This document shows, one piece after another, positions 1-5,213 of a stretch of 6,069 nucleotides of DNA. The DNA lies in assembly GCA_002432565.1 (NCBI GenBank), contig DJFP01000153.1, forward strand, positions 1 to 6,069. Reading direction: 5' to 3'. The notes below the pieces were generated by a model. The model ran no database searches. It was not told the origin of the DNA and saw nothing but the letters and a program-made list of their open reading frames with translations. Origin of the DNA: Flavobacteriales bacterium UBA5869 (lineage in GTDB: Bacteria > Bacteroidota > Bacteroidia > Flavobacteriales_D > Crocinitomicaceae). How positions within the stretch are numbered: the first letter of the stretch is position 1; each line of letters starts with the position of its first letter. The position numbers were made by a program, and so were the translations under genes.

Positions 1-1
1 C

Positions 2-283
2 TATGCATTCTCAGAGTATGAGCGGAATAAAGTGGATAAGCGCGTCAAATTCGTGAATCTGCCGGAAGTATGCACGATTACGATTTATACTGTGTCGGGG
101 AAAATGGTCAACCAATTCAAGAAGGACAATGATATGACCTTTATGGATTGGACATTGTCAAATCAGGCTGGAATTCCAGTTTCTTCCGGGGTGTACCTGG
201 TTCATGTTGATGTTCCGGGAGTAGGAGAGCGGGTACTGAAGTCATTTGTGGCAATGAGGCAATTGGATATTGAAGGATTCTAA
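2..283 (+). CDS. C-terminal end of a large secreted/surface protein, T9SS-associated tail (5' partial)
   Basis: The frame is open from the left edge to a TAA stop, so this is the last 93 codons of a longer gene; the GTG at 32 is an internal valine, not a start. The visible part begins YAFSEYERNK and continues with VKFVNLP, CTITIYTVSGK, then SSGVYLVHVDVPGVGERVLKS and a C-terminal LDIEGF. A 'C-x-IxIYxxSGxxV...W.L.N..G.PVSSGVYxxHVD' pattern is a beta-sandwich tail seen at the end of many very large Bacteroidota extracellular proteins secreted by the type IX (Por) system. It resembles the T9SS type A sorting domain but carries an extra charged tail after the final strands. By family knowledge such a tail would direct export across the outer membrane; the cargo function lies outside the window. 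The identification of the tail is fairly sure, the dependence on T9SS is inferred. Confidence 0.8.
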   Translation, partial: YAFSEYERNKVDKRVKFVNLPEVCTITIYTVSGKMVNQFKKDNDMTFMDWTLSNQAGIPVSSGVYLVHVDVPGVGERVLKSFVAMRQLDIEGF

Positions 284-294
284 GAAATGCAGAT

Positions 295-521
295 CTAATA
301 GATATGTTTACTTCGATTGTCTATAAAAGCTACAATTTCTATCGATTTTTCAACGATACGATAAACCAACGATGTTTGTTTGGAAACGGTACATTTACGT
401 AAATTTTTATAGCGAATCTCGGGACATAATTCCAAATCCATTTTTCGAGAATGAAAAGTAATGCCTCTATGTAGGATTCTTTAGCTTTTGGCGACCAATA
501 AACCTGGTATTTTGACTTCAT
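295..521 (-). pseudogene. RelE/ParE-family toxin remnant, internal deletion and frameshift
   Basis: The ATG at 521-519 overlaps the antitoxin stop as ATGA. The first 28 codons read KYQVYWSPKAKESYIEALLF followed by ILEKW, the usual N-terminus of a RelE/ParE ribonuclease or gyrase-type toxin. In this frame the protein then becomes unlike the family and stops at 339. In the shifted frame, from about 438 to the TAG at 297-295, the sequence reads DLELCPEIRYKNLRKCTVSK and later TSLVYRI and EIVAFIDNRSKHIY, the typical C-terminal strands of the same family. The two halves add to about 75 codons against roughly 95 for related toxins, so about 20 codons (helix 2 and the loop after it) are missing around 430-445 and the frame is changed. 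A restart at the ATG 441 would give only the 48-residue C-terminal half. The toxin is therefore very probably inactive. The family length is from memory. Confidence 0.8.
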
Positions 522-766
522 GCTCTTCCGAGAAGCTTATCGATCTCCGACATTACTTGCTCATGAGGAATGGATTCACCCTTGTCAGCTTGTTGAATTC
601 CCAGTTCAATAGAAGCCTTATCTTTATCTGATAAAGAGTTGTACCAATTCTCTTCCTGATTTGCGGTTGCTTTTGAAAGCAAGGTATATACAGCTTCCAA
701 TACAGAGTTATCTGAAACCCCATCAATTAATTGATGCAAGCTTAATTTTAAGTCTACTGTACTCAT
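518..766 (-). CDS. Type II antitoxin, 82 aa, partner of the broken RelE/ParE toxin
   Basis: A small, charged, mostly helical protein without a recognisable classical DNA-binding domain. The N-terminal part has LKLSLHQLIDGVSDNSVLEA then VYTLLSK, a dimerisation-like motif found in short Bacteroidota antitoxins whose N-terminal half resembles the addiction-module (PF09720-like) group. The C-terminal part, SIELGIQQADKGESIPHEQV, is the usual 'S-I-E-x-G-L/I-x-Q-x-x-x-G-x-x-I-P-H-E-x-V' antitoxin tail that wraps the cognate RelE/ParE toxin. It is complete from ATG 766 to TGA 518 and overlaps the toxin start by four bases, the normal antitoxin-first order with translational coupling. A TAnnTTTG box lies only five bases before the ATG. 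With the toxin broken, this is now an orphan antitoxin that might still neutralise related toxins elsewhere in the genome (inference). Confidence 0.8.
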   Translation of the reverse strand: MSTVDLKLSLHQLIDGVSDNSVLEAVYTLLSKATANQEENWYNSLSDKDKASIELGIQQADKGESIPHEQVMSEIDKLLGRA

Positions 767-771
767 AATTT

Positions 772-779
772 CAAAGTTA
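772..779 (-). promoter_or_regulatory. Candidate -7 box of the toxin-antitoxin operon
   Basis: On the minus strand the sequence is TAACTTTG, a perfect match to the Bacteroidota -7 consensus TAnnTTTG. It lies five bases before the antitoxin ATG, which would place the transcript start at or very near the start codon and make the mRNA leaderless. No clear TTTG -33 element sits 19-21 bases upstream; a T-rich run fills that space. The assignment is therefore tentative. Confidence 0.35.
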
Positions 780-848
780 AGAAAAAAACAGAGAGCTTTT
801 TGATAAAAATTCCCAGGAAAACAAAGTAAGCTTTTTATGACTAACTAA

Positions 849-1055
849 TTAAGACTCCAGGAATACCAATAAGAACATCAATCCGATGATCAGCAGCAAT
901 AAAAACAACTTCGGATCTTTGTACAAAGGTCGTTTTGGTCGTTTTGCCAAACGCTCGTATTTATGAGAAAGCGAGGCAAAATCCTTGTAACGTACCATTT
1001 GTTCCTTGGTAGGTTCTTGTGATTTCTCGTTTGATATTCTTTGAAATTTTCTCAT
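849..1055 (-). CDS. Small tail-anchored membrane protein encoded behind the sigma factor, 68 aa
   Basis: No family recognised. The ATG at 1055-1053 overlaps the sigma-factor TGA as ATGA and gives MRKFQRISNEKSQEP at the N-terminus; a TTG five codons upstream is in frame but less likely. The first 48 residues are hydrophilic and charged. A basic stretch at 38-49 (AKRPKRPLYKDPK) directly precedes one hydrophobic segment at about 50-66 (LFLLLLIIGLMFLLVFL), followed only by ES. By the positive-inside rule this is a C-terminally anchored protein with its N-terminal part in the cytoplasm. Its tight coupling to a sigma factor suggests it belongs to the same regulatory unit, perhaps controlling the sigma factor at the membrane, but it is much shorter than known anti-sigma factors and shows no anti-sigma motif. 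Real gene: fairly sure; function unknown. Confidence 0.7.
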   Translation of the reverse strand: MRKFQRISNEKSQEPTKEQMVRYKDFASLSHKYERLAKRPKRPLYKDPKLFLLLLIIGLMFLLVFLES

Positions 1056-1615
1056 GATTCGCGTTTCCAATTTGTATTGATCTTTTCCAGTAAGCGATAA
1101 ATCCTCATTTTCGCATTTGCTTCACTAATTTGGTAGATATCAGCAATTTCTTTGAAACTAAGCTCCTGGAAAAATCGTAATTCGATTAAATCTGCCTGAG
1201 TTTCATCTAAGTTATTGATAATTTCGATCAGCTGGTCCAAATCTCCCTGTTGGATCGAATTTTCACCGCTTTCTTCCAAAATGGAATAGAGCTGCCGGTC
1301 CGTTATCTCTACGGAATAGTTTTTCTTTTCAGCCCGGAAAAACATGTTAACCTCGTTTTGAGCGATCCGGTAAAGCCAAGCACTGAATGGAAGTCCGCGG
1401 TCTTCATATTTACCGATGTTTGCCATGGCTTTCATGAAACACTGCTGCACCAAATCTCCGGCTGCTTCTTCATTTCCTCCCAGTCTTTTGAAAATGAAAC
1501 GAAAGATTTGCTCGAAATACCGCTCATACAGCGGGCCAAAATGCCGGTGGTCCTTCTGAGCAAGCTCAATTTGCCGGGATTCATCCAATACAGTATGTGT
1601 TTTCTTTTTAAACAA
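1052..1615 (-). CDS. RNA polymerase sigma factor, sigma-70/ECF family
   Basis: A 187-residue two-domain sigma factor that would direct RNA polymerase to a dedicated promoter set. Sigma region 2 spans about residues 24-94: FGPLYERYFEQIFRFIFKR, then the acidic AAGDLVQQCFMKA helix, and PFSAWLYRIAQNEVNMFFR, the region 2.3/2.4 DNA-melting and -10-recognition part. Region 4 spans about 130-180, with LDETQADLIELRFFQELSFK and a helix-turn-helix at about 152-174 (FKEIADIYQISEANAKMRIYR). The linker between them is short, as in ECF proteins with no region 3. No ATG is available: an in-frame TGA lies at 1630-1628 and the first plausible start is TTG at 1615, giving MFKKKTHTVLDESRQIELAQ; the DESRQIELAQ segment already looks like the conserved N-terminus. 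It overlaps the small membrane gene downstream by ATGA. No anti-sigma gene of normal size is adjacent. Confidence 0.93.
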   Translation of the reverse strand: MFKKKTHTVLDESRQIELAQKDHRHFGPLYERYFEQIFRFIFKRLGGNEEAAGDLVQQCFMKAMANIGKYEDRGLPFSAWLYRIAQNEVNMFFRAEKKNYSVEITDRQLYSILEESGENSIQQGDLDQLIEIINNLDETQADLIELRFFQELSFKEIADIYQISEANAKMRIYRLLEKINTNWKRES

Positions 1616-1689
1616 AGCCGTGGGTTTTCAGAGGTAATGACTTATTTTGGAAAAGTAACAAGGAATTATCAATTATTCATTGAAAAGGA

Positions 1690-1758
1690 ACTTCGACTCT
1701 GCTCAGTTACCTTTTTACGTTAGAGTCATTTCTTACGGTGACTGAGCGGAGTCGAAGT
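1690..1758. repeat. 22-bp inverted repeat, REP/MITE-like element
   Basis: Left arm 1690-1711 (ACTTCGACTCTGCTCAGTTA then CC) and right arm 1737-1758 (GGTGACTGAGCGGAGTCGAA then GT) are reverse complements at 20 of 22 positions; the two differences are C/T transitions. The loop at 1712-1736 is 25 bases and AT-rich. Arms of the form CTTCGACTCCGCTCAG are familiar as interspersed palindromic repeats in Bacteroidota genomes (from recall). The right arm ends on the first base of the AlkD-like gene's stop codon complement, so the element abuts the coding end precisely. It may stabilise or attenuate the leftward transcript of the transporter operon, but it lacks a proper T-run on either side and is not a standard intrinsic terminator. 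Confidence 0.85.
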
Positions 1759-2447
1759 CACAAGTATTTACTCGCCTCCCTCAAAGCCAATCCCTTGATC
1801 GAATTATTCCCGAGTATTCGCGTTACTTCTTGTGGGTTGTATTTCGAAAGCTGCCTTAGAGACCAGCCGATGGCTTTTTGAATGAAAAATTCTTTGTTGC
1901 TGTTCATCTGCCGGATGAGGTCTTCCAGGTAAGCCGAATCAACCTTGTCTTTGTACTTCAATTGGTAAATCAGGCAAGAGCGCTGAAGCCAGAAGGATTC
2001 ATGATAACGCCATTTTTCAAAGGTTTCACGCGCTTTTCCCGGAAATAATATGGCCCATTTTCCCAAATAATTGGAAGCAATGGAATCGACACTGTCCCAC
2101 CAGGATTTGTGGTTGAGTAACCATTCCAGTTCCACTGCATCGTCTTCCGAATAGAACTTTTTAGGCATGGAATTCAGCAGGTCGATAGCGGTATGTTGGT
2201 AATCGCGCTCTTCTTTTTCCCAAAGAGCGCGAATGATTAACCATTTTTCCCGATAACTGTCGGGATTTTTGTCTTCAATTATTTTGAGTGAATCAATCCA
2301 GCTTTTCTGAGCAGCTCTCCGAATCTCGGTTTTCATCCCGATAAATGGAAACTGATCTCTCAAATAAGCACTGGCAGTCTGAGCGCGTTTTGCATTCCTG
2401 AAAGGTTCAAAAAGTTCTTCCAGCTGGAGGATTGTCTCTTCTATCAT
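1758..2447 (-). CDS. DNA alkylation repair protein, AlkD-like glycosylase
   Basis: A 229-residue all-helical (HEAT-like/ALK repeat) protein of the AlkD family, which removes positively charged N3- and N7-alkylated purines from DNA without base flipping. The active-site set known from Bacillus cereus AlkD (W109, D113, R148, W187) is found at a constant offset of eight: W117 and D121 in KSWWDSVDSIASNYLG, R156 in FWLQRS, and W195 in FFIQKAIGWSLRQLSKYNP. Further family motifs are FPFIGMKTEIRR at 33-44 and WEKEERDYQHTAIDLL at 76-91. Length and ends match full-length members. The ATG at 2447 lies three bases after the carbonic anhydrase stop, so it is the last gene of the transporter operon. It is most probably an active enzyme, since all four residues are present; why it travels with CO2/bicarbonate genes is not explained by its function. 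Confidence 0.95.
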   Translation of the reverse strand: MIEETILQLEELFEPFRNAKRAQTASAYLRDQFPFIGMKTEIRRAAQKSWIDSLKIIEDKNPDSYREKWLIIRALWEKEERDYQHTAIDLLNSMPKKFYSEDDAVELEWLLNHKSWWDSVDSIASNYLGKWAILFPGKARETFEKWRYHESFWLQRSCLIYQLKYKDKVDSAYLEDLIRQMNSNKEFFIQKAIGWSLRQLSKYNPQEVTRILGNNSIKGLALREASKYL

Positions 2448-2450
2448 TGC

Positions 2451-3077
2451 TTAGAACTGGTAAAACTGGAAAACCGGCTTTAGATCAGTTGCGCTGTTGA
2501 TCGTTGTGTTCATATCTCGTAACAACCCGTCTTTCAGACTGTATACCAGCGCATGGATTTCCAACGGATTTCCTTGCTGCCATTCTTCCTGGATGAAAGA
2601 GATCTTTGCCATGTTCACGGACTGCTGGATAGCATTCAATTCTACCAGACGGTCTGTTCTTTCGTCCATATCTGAAATTGCTTCCAATTCAGCCTGGTTT
2701 TTTAGGTAGACATTTTTGATGCTTACCAGCCAATTGTCAAGGAATCCGAAACTGTTATTGCTCATAGCTGCAGAAACACCACCGCAACCATAGTGGCCTA
2801 CGACCATAATGTGTCTTACTTTCAGGTATTTTACAGCATAGTAAACTACGCTCAATAAGTTCATGTCCGAGTTAATTACCTGGTTTGCAATGTTGCGCTG
2901 AACGAAAATGCTTCCCGGAGGCAGGTTCACGATCTCGTTTGCCGGAACACGGCTATCTGAACAACCGATCCATAAATATTCGGGTTTTTGGCCTTGTGAT
3001 AAATGATCAAAAAAAGAGGGGTCTTTTGCCAATGTATCTTCTACCCATTTCTTATTTCCTTCAAAGATGTCTTTCAT
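2451..3077 (-). CDS. can: Beta-carbonic anhydrase, Can (E. coli) type
   Basis: A 208-residue cytoplasmic zinc enzyme that interconverts CO2 and bicarbonate. Zinc ligands are C39 in WIGCSDSRVPANEIV, and H95 and C98 in VVGHYGCGGV; D41 and R43 form the catalytic Asp-Arg dyad. The offset of three from E. coli Can (C42, D44, H98, C101) is constant, and KYLKVRHIMVVGHYGCGG and the NWLVSIKN and DGLLRD segments follow that enzyme closely. W36, R61 and Y179 align with W39, R64 and Y181, which form the non-catalytic bicarbonate pocket of the Haemophilus type II enzyme, so this enzyme is likely to be switched off at low bicarbonate and to be pH dependent (inference). The ATG overlaps the transporter stop as ATGA, meaning translational coupling with the SulP permease and a shared role in inorganic-carbon supply. 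Confidence 0.96.
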   Translation of the reverse strand: MKDIFEGNKKWVEDTLAKDPSFFDHLSQGQKPEYLWIGCSDSRVPANEIVNLPPGSIFVQRNIANQVINSDMNLLSVVYYAVKYLKVRHIMVVGHYGCGGVSAAMSNNSFGFLDNWLVSIKNVYLKNQAELEAISDMDERTDRLVELNAIQQSVNMAKISFIQEEWQQGNPLEIHALVYSLKDGLLRDMNTTINSATDLKPVFQFYQF

Positions 3078-4585
3078 ATTGTTTCTATTGGTGTTAATAT
3101 TTCAATTTCAATGTTTTTGTCTTTTGCCCTTATTTTGAAATCTTCTATCGATTCCATGATATCATGGGCAAGGTGTTTTACGTCCCGCTGGTCAATCGTA
3201 ACTTTTACGTTATTCGGGATGTTGGTCAATGTTTTTAATAGTGACGCCTTGTTTAAGAACGTCATATGCTCTGTTAATCGAATGTTGTAATTTTCCCCAT
3301 CTTTTTCCAAATAGTGCGATAGTTTAAAATTATGGTATAAAATTACAAGGAATGAAACAATTAAACCGCATAAAACGCCCACTAGTAAGTTCGTGAAAAT
3401 GATACATCCGATTGTTACGATAAAAGGGATGAACTGCAGCCATCCCTGCTTGTAAACGGTCTTGAAAACCGAAGGTTTTGCCAGCTTAAATCCTACCATA
3501 ATCAATATGGCAGCCAATGATGCATACGGGATATACCCGAAAAGGAATGGGACAAGCATTACCGATAATACAATAAGGCTACCGTGCGTAATAGTTGCCA
3601 GTTTATTGGTACCACCCGAATTTACATTTGCAGATGTTCTCACCACAACCTGTGTCACCGGGAGTCCACCGATTGCTCCTGAAAGTACATTTCCGATTCC
3701 CTGGGCAATTAATTCCCGGTTTACCGGTGTAACGCGTTTTTTAGGGTCCAGCTTGTCCGAAGCATCTACACTTAATAAAGATTCCAGACTCGCAACTACT
3801 GCTATCGTAAATGCAATAACATAGATTCGTGTATCTGCCAGGTGAGTGAAATCGGGGAAAGTAAAAAACTCTTTTATGGGTTTTCCCGCAATTCCAAGAT
3901 CTACCCGGTGCTGGACCTCAATGGCCCAATTGCTGCCATCCAGGGAGACAGTAGCAATGATTCCGATCAATACAACGATTAATGGCCCGGGAACGAATTT
4001 CAGAAATGTTTTCTGAATCATTTTTTTATCCCAAAGGATAAGTATCAGAATGGATACTACACAAACAATGAGGGCAGATGGAGTTACATAGCCTAAACTG
4101 TGGTACAGTTCGGAAAACGTGTTCTCACCATCCGCTTGTAAGAAGGATTCATCACCTTCATAGTCTTTATCATAACCAAGTGCGTGCGGCCATTGTTTGA
4201 ATATGATCTGCAAACCGATTGCAACCAGCATTCCTTTTACCACCACGTTTGGAAAGTAGTAAGAAAGATAACCGGCTTTAACGATCCCGAAAATTATTTG
4301 CAGCACTCCGGCGATAACTACAGCACTGAGAAATATCGAAAAGGAACCCAGATCGAGAATGGCCGGGGCCACAATTGTTACCAAACCGGCAGCCGGACCC
4401 GAAACCCCGATAGATGAGCCGGAAATAGCACCAACTACAAGTCCGCCCATAATCCCGGCGATTAATCCGGCAAACGGATTGGCACCGGAGGCCAATGCAA
4501 TACCAAGGCAAAGCGGTACCGCAACTAAAAATACGACCAAGCCTGCAGGAATATCCTGCTTCCAGGTCTTAAATAAATTTTTCAT
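3074..4585 (-). CDS. SulP-family anion permease, probable bicarbonate transporter
   Basis: A 503-residue inner-membrane transporter with the SLC26/SulP core at about 10-420 and a short STAS-like tail at about 432-497. The N-terminal DIPAGLVVFLVAVPLCLGIA and the glycine-rich GVSGPAAGL at about 60-68 are the usual TM1-TM3 signature. The TM8-TM10 region carries IAVVASLESLLSVDASDKLD (261-280), TPVNRELIAQGIGNVLSGAI, GGLPVTQVVVRTSANV and GGTNKLATITHG, the substrate-site region that in BicA binds bicarbonate and sodium. Substrate cannot be read from these motifs alone: sulfate is the alternative. The immediate ATGA overlap with carbonic anhydrase strongly favours bicarbonate. The STAS part (NYNIRLTEHMTFLNKASLLK ... 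KVTIDQRDV) is weakly conserved, with IDQRDV where family members usually have an Asp-Gly/Ala-Ser type loop. No good promoter was found in the 47 bases before the ATG. Confidence 0.93.
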   Translation of the reverse strand: MKNLFKTWKQDIPAGLVVFLVAVPLCLGIALASGANPFAGLIAGIMGGLVVGAISGSSIGVSGPAAGLVTIVAPAILDLGSFSIFLSAVVIAGVLQIIFGIVKAGYLSYYFPNVVVKGMLVAIGLQIIFKQWPHALGYDKDYEGDESFLQADGENTFSELYHSLGYVTPSALIVCVVSILILILWDKKMIQKTFLKFVPGPLIVVLIGIIATVSLDGSNWAIEVQHRVDLGIAGKPIKEFFTFPDFTHLADTRIYVIAFTIAVVASLESLLSVDASDKLDPKKRVTPVNRELIAQGIGNVLSGAIGGLPVTQVVVRTSANVNSGGTNKLATITHGSLIVLSVMLVPFLFGYIPYASLAAILIMVGFKLAKPSVFKTVYKQGWLQFIPFIVTIGCIIFTNLLVGVLCGLIVSFLVILYHNFKLSHYLEKDGENYNIRLTEHMTFLNKASLLKTLTNIPNNVKVTIDQRDVKHLAHDIMESIEDFKIRAKDKNIEIEILTPIETI

Positions 4586-4632
4586 GAAAAAATGGATAAT
4601 GAATAAACTAATGTATCACGTTAGCTGAATGA

Positions 4633-5067
4633 TTATCCGATTTCGGGAGGATTATCCAAAGGGACTTTTTCCGAACCGTTGGTTTTGTCCCTGAGTATAG
4701 AAAAAGAGCTTTTCTGTAATAAATTAAAATCGATTTCGAAACCTGAAAGAGAAGTGTGTTCTGCCAGATGAAGTTCTTCTTCCAGGAGATTAATTCCACG
4801 TTTACTGTTTCCTTTATTGTTCTCATCCGTGTCCGAATCGCGTTCTTCACTGTCATCATCTTCTTCGGAAGCCAGGCTGACAGCCTGTTTTTCCTCCATA
4901 AAGGTCCATATGAGATTTCCCACCAGGTTACTGCTTAGTGACAAAAAACAAATGAGAGAAAATAAACGCAATCTTTTATACACAGTGTAAATATACTTAC
5001 TTAAGAAAGCATCTGCCAAAGCTTCCCGATTTTTTTTGTTAAAAAACACTTGCAACATAAATTCCAT
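4633..5067 (-). CDS. Hypothetical exported or membrane-anchored acidic protein
   Basis: No family recognised. Reading from ATG 5067 gives 144 residues; the ATG at 5058 is the other possible upstream start. After a basic YKRLR, one hydrophobic segment at about residues 35-56 (LFSLICFLSLSSNLVGNLIW) is followed by a very acidic stretch at 68-84 (SEEDDDSEERDSDTDENN) and a C-terminal part with LLEEELHLAEH and ending PLDNPPEIG. A start at GTG 4983 (residue 29) would make YKRLR plus the hydrophobic segment a normal signal peptide and leave the first 28 codons as leader; a Bacteroidota-like promoter lies just before that GTG and supports this shorter version. The acidic composition after a secretion signal suggests a periplasmic or surface location. 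It reads in the same direction as the transporter, 47 bases upstream of it, and could share its transcript. No function is proposed. Confidence 0.6.
   Translation of the reverse strand: MEFMLQVFFNKKNREALADAFLSKYIYTVYKRLRLFSLICFLSLSSNLVGNLIWTFMEEKQAVSLASEEDDDSEERDSDTDENNKGNSKRGINLLEEELHLAEHTSLSGFEIDFNLLQKSSFSILRDKTNGSEKVPLDNPPEIG
4988..5020 (-). promoter_or_regulatory. Candidate Bacteroidota promoter inside the acidic-protein frame
   Basis: On the minus strand TTTG (5020-5017), a 21-base spacer, and TATATTTA (4995-4988) match the -33 TTTG and, with one mismatch, the -7 TAnnTTTG consensus. The -7 box is four bases before the GTG at 4983, which would leave almost no leader. If real, the acidic protein begins at the GTG and its signal peptide lies at the N-terminus. 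Candidate only. Confidence 0.25.
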
Positions 5068-5072
5068 GCACT

Positions 5073-5104
5073 TTTGTTTAATTACTGTCTTTCAACTAAT
5101 TTAG
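5073..5104 (+). promoter_or_regulatory. Candidate promoter of the 5-formyl-THF cyclo-ligase gene
   Basis: TTTG at 5073-5076, a 20-base spacer and TAATTTAG at 5097-5104 match the Bacteroidota -33 and -7 consensus (TTTG, TAnnTTTG) with one mismatch in the -7 box. The expected transcript start is near 5110, which leaves a leader of about 130 bases before the ATG at 5243. The -7 box sits in a near-palindrome (CTAATTTAG), so the minus strand carries a similar TAAATTAG that could serve the divergent acidic gene, though no matching -33 box is visible there. Confidence 0.4.
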
Positions 5105-5191
5105 CCGAAAATACTTGAGTTGTTGAACCGGGTTTTACTCCTTCAACCAATTGATAATAAGCAGTCACAAATTAAGGATACAAACTTTCTA

Positions 5192-5213
5192 CCGAAAAGT
5201 AATCCGTTTTCGG
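5192..5213 (+). other. Hairpin in the leader before 5-formyl-THF cyclo-ligase
   Basis: CCGAAAA (5192-5198) and TTTTCGG (5207-5213) are exact complements around an 8-base loop, 29 bases before the start codon. The stem is short, and no known riboswitch pattern was recognised. It may be an ordinary leader fold. The rest of the gene-free stretch 5068-5242 holds only the candidate promoter and a weaker TTGAA/TTCAA stem at about 5122-5145. Confidence 0.3.

Noticed and set aside
780..848. Terminator for the sigma operon between the small membrane gene and the antitoxin
   Set aside because: AGCTTTTT occurs twice as a direct repeat, but no GC-rich stem followed by Ts could be built.
1250..1723. 157-codon plus-strand open frame
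   Set aside because: It is antisense to the sigma factor, which shows clear region 2 and region 4 motifs, and it runs through the inverted repeat; no family features.
1690..1758. Inverted repeat as an intrinsic terminator
   Set aside because: The loop is 25 bases and there is no T-run of proper length after either arm; a REP-like repeat explains it better.
3462..3824. 120-codon plus-strand open frame
   Set aside because: Lies antisense within the conserved membrane core of the SulP transporter; proline/threonine-rich composition is the mirror of that gene.
4608..4859. 83-codon minus-strand frame overlapping the acidic protein
   Set aside because: Same strand, other frame; rich in R, K, W and I without domain features, while the competing frame has a signal-like segment and a coherent acidic composition.
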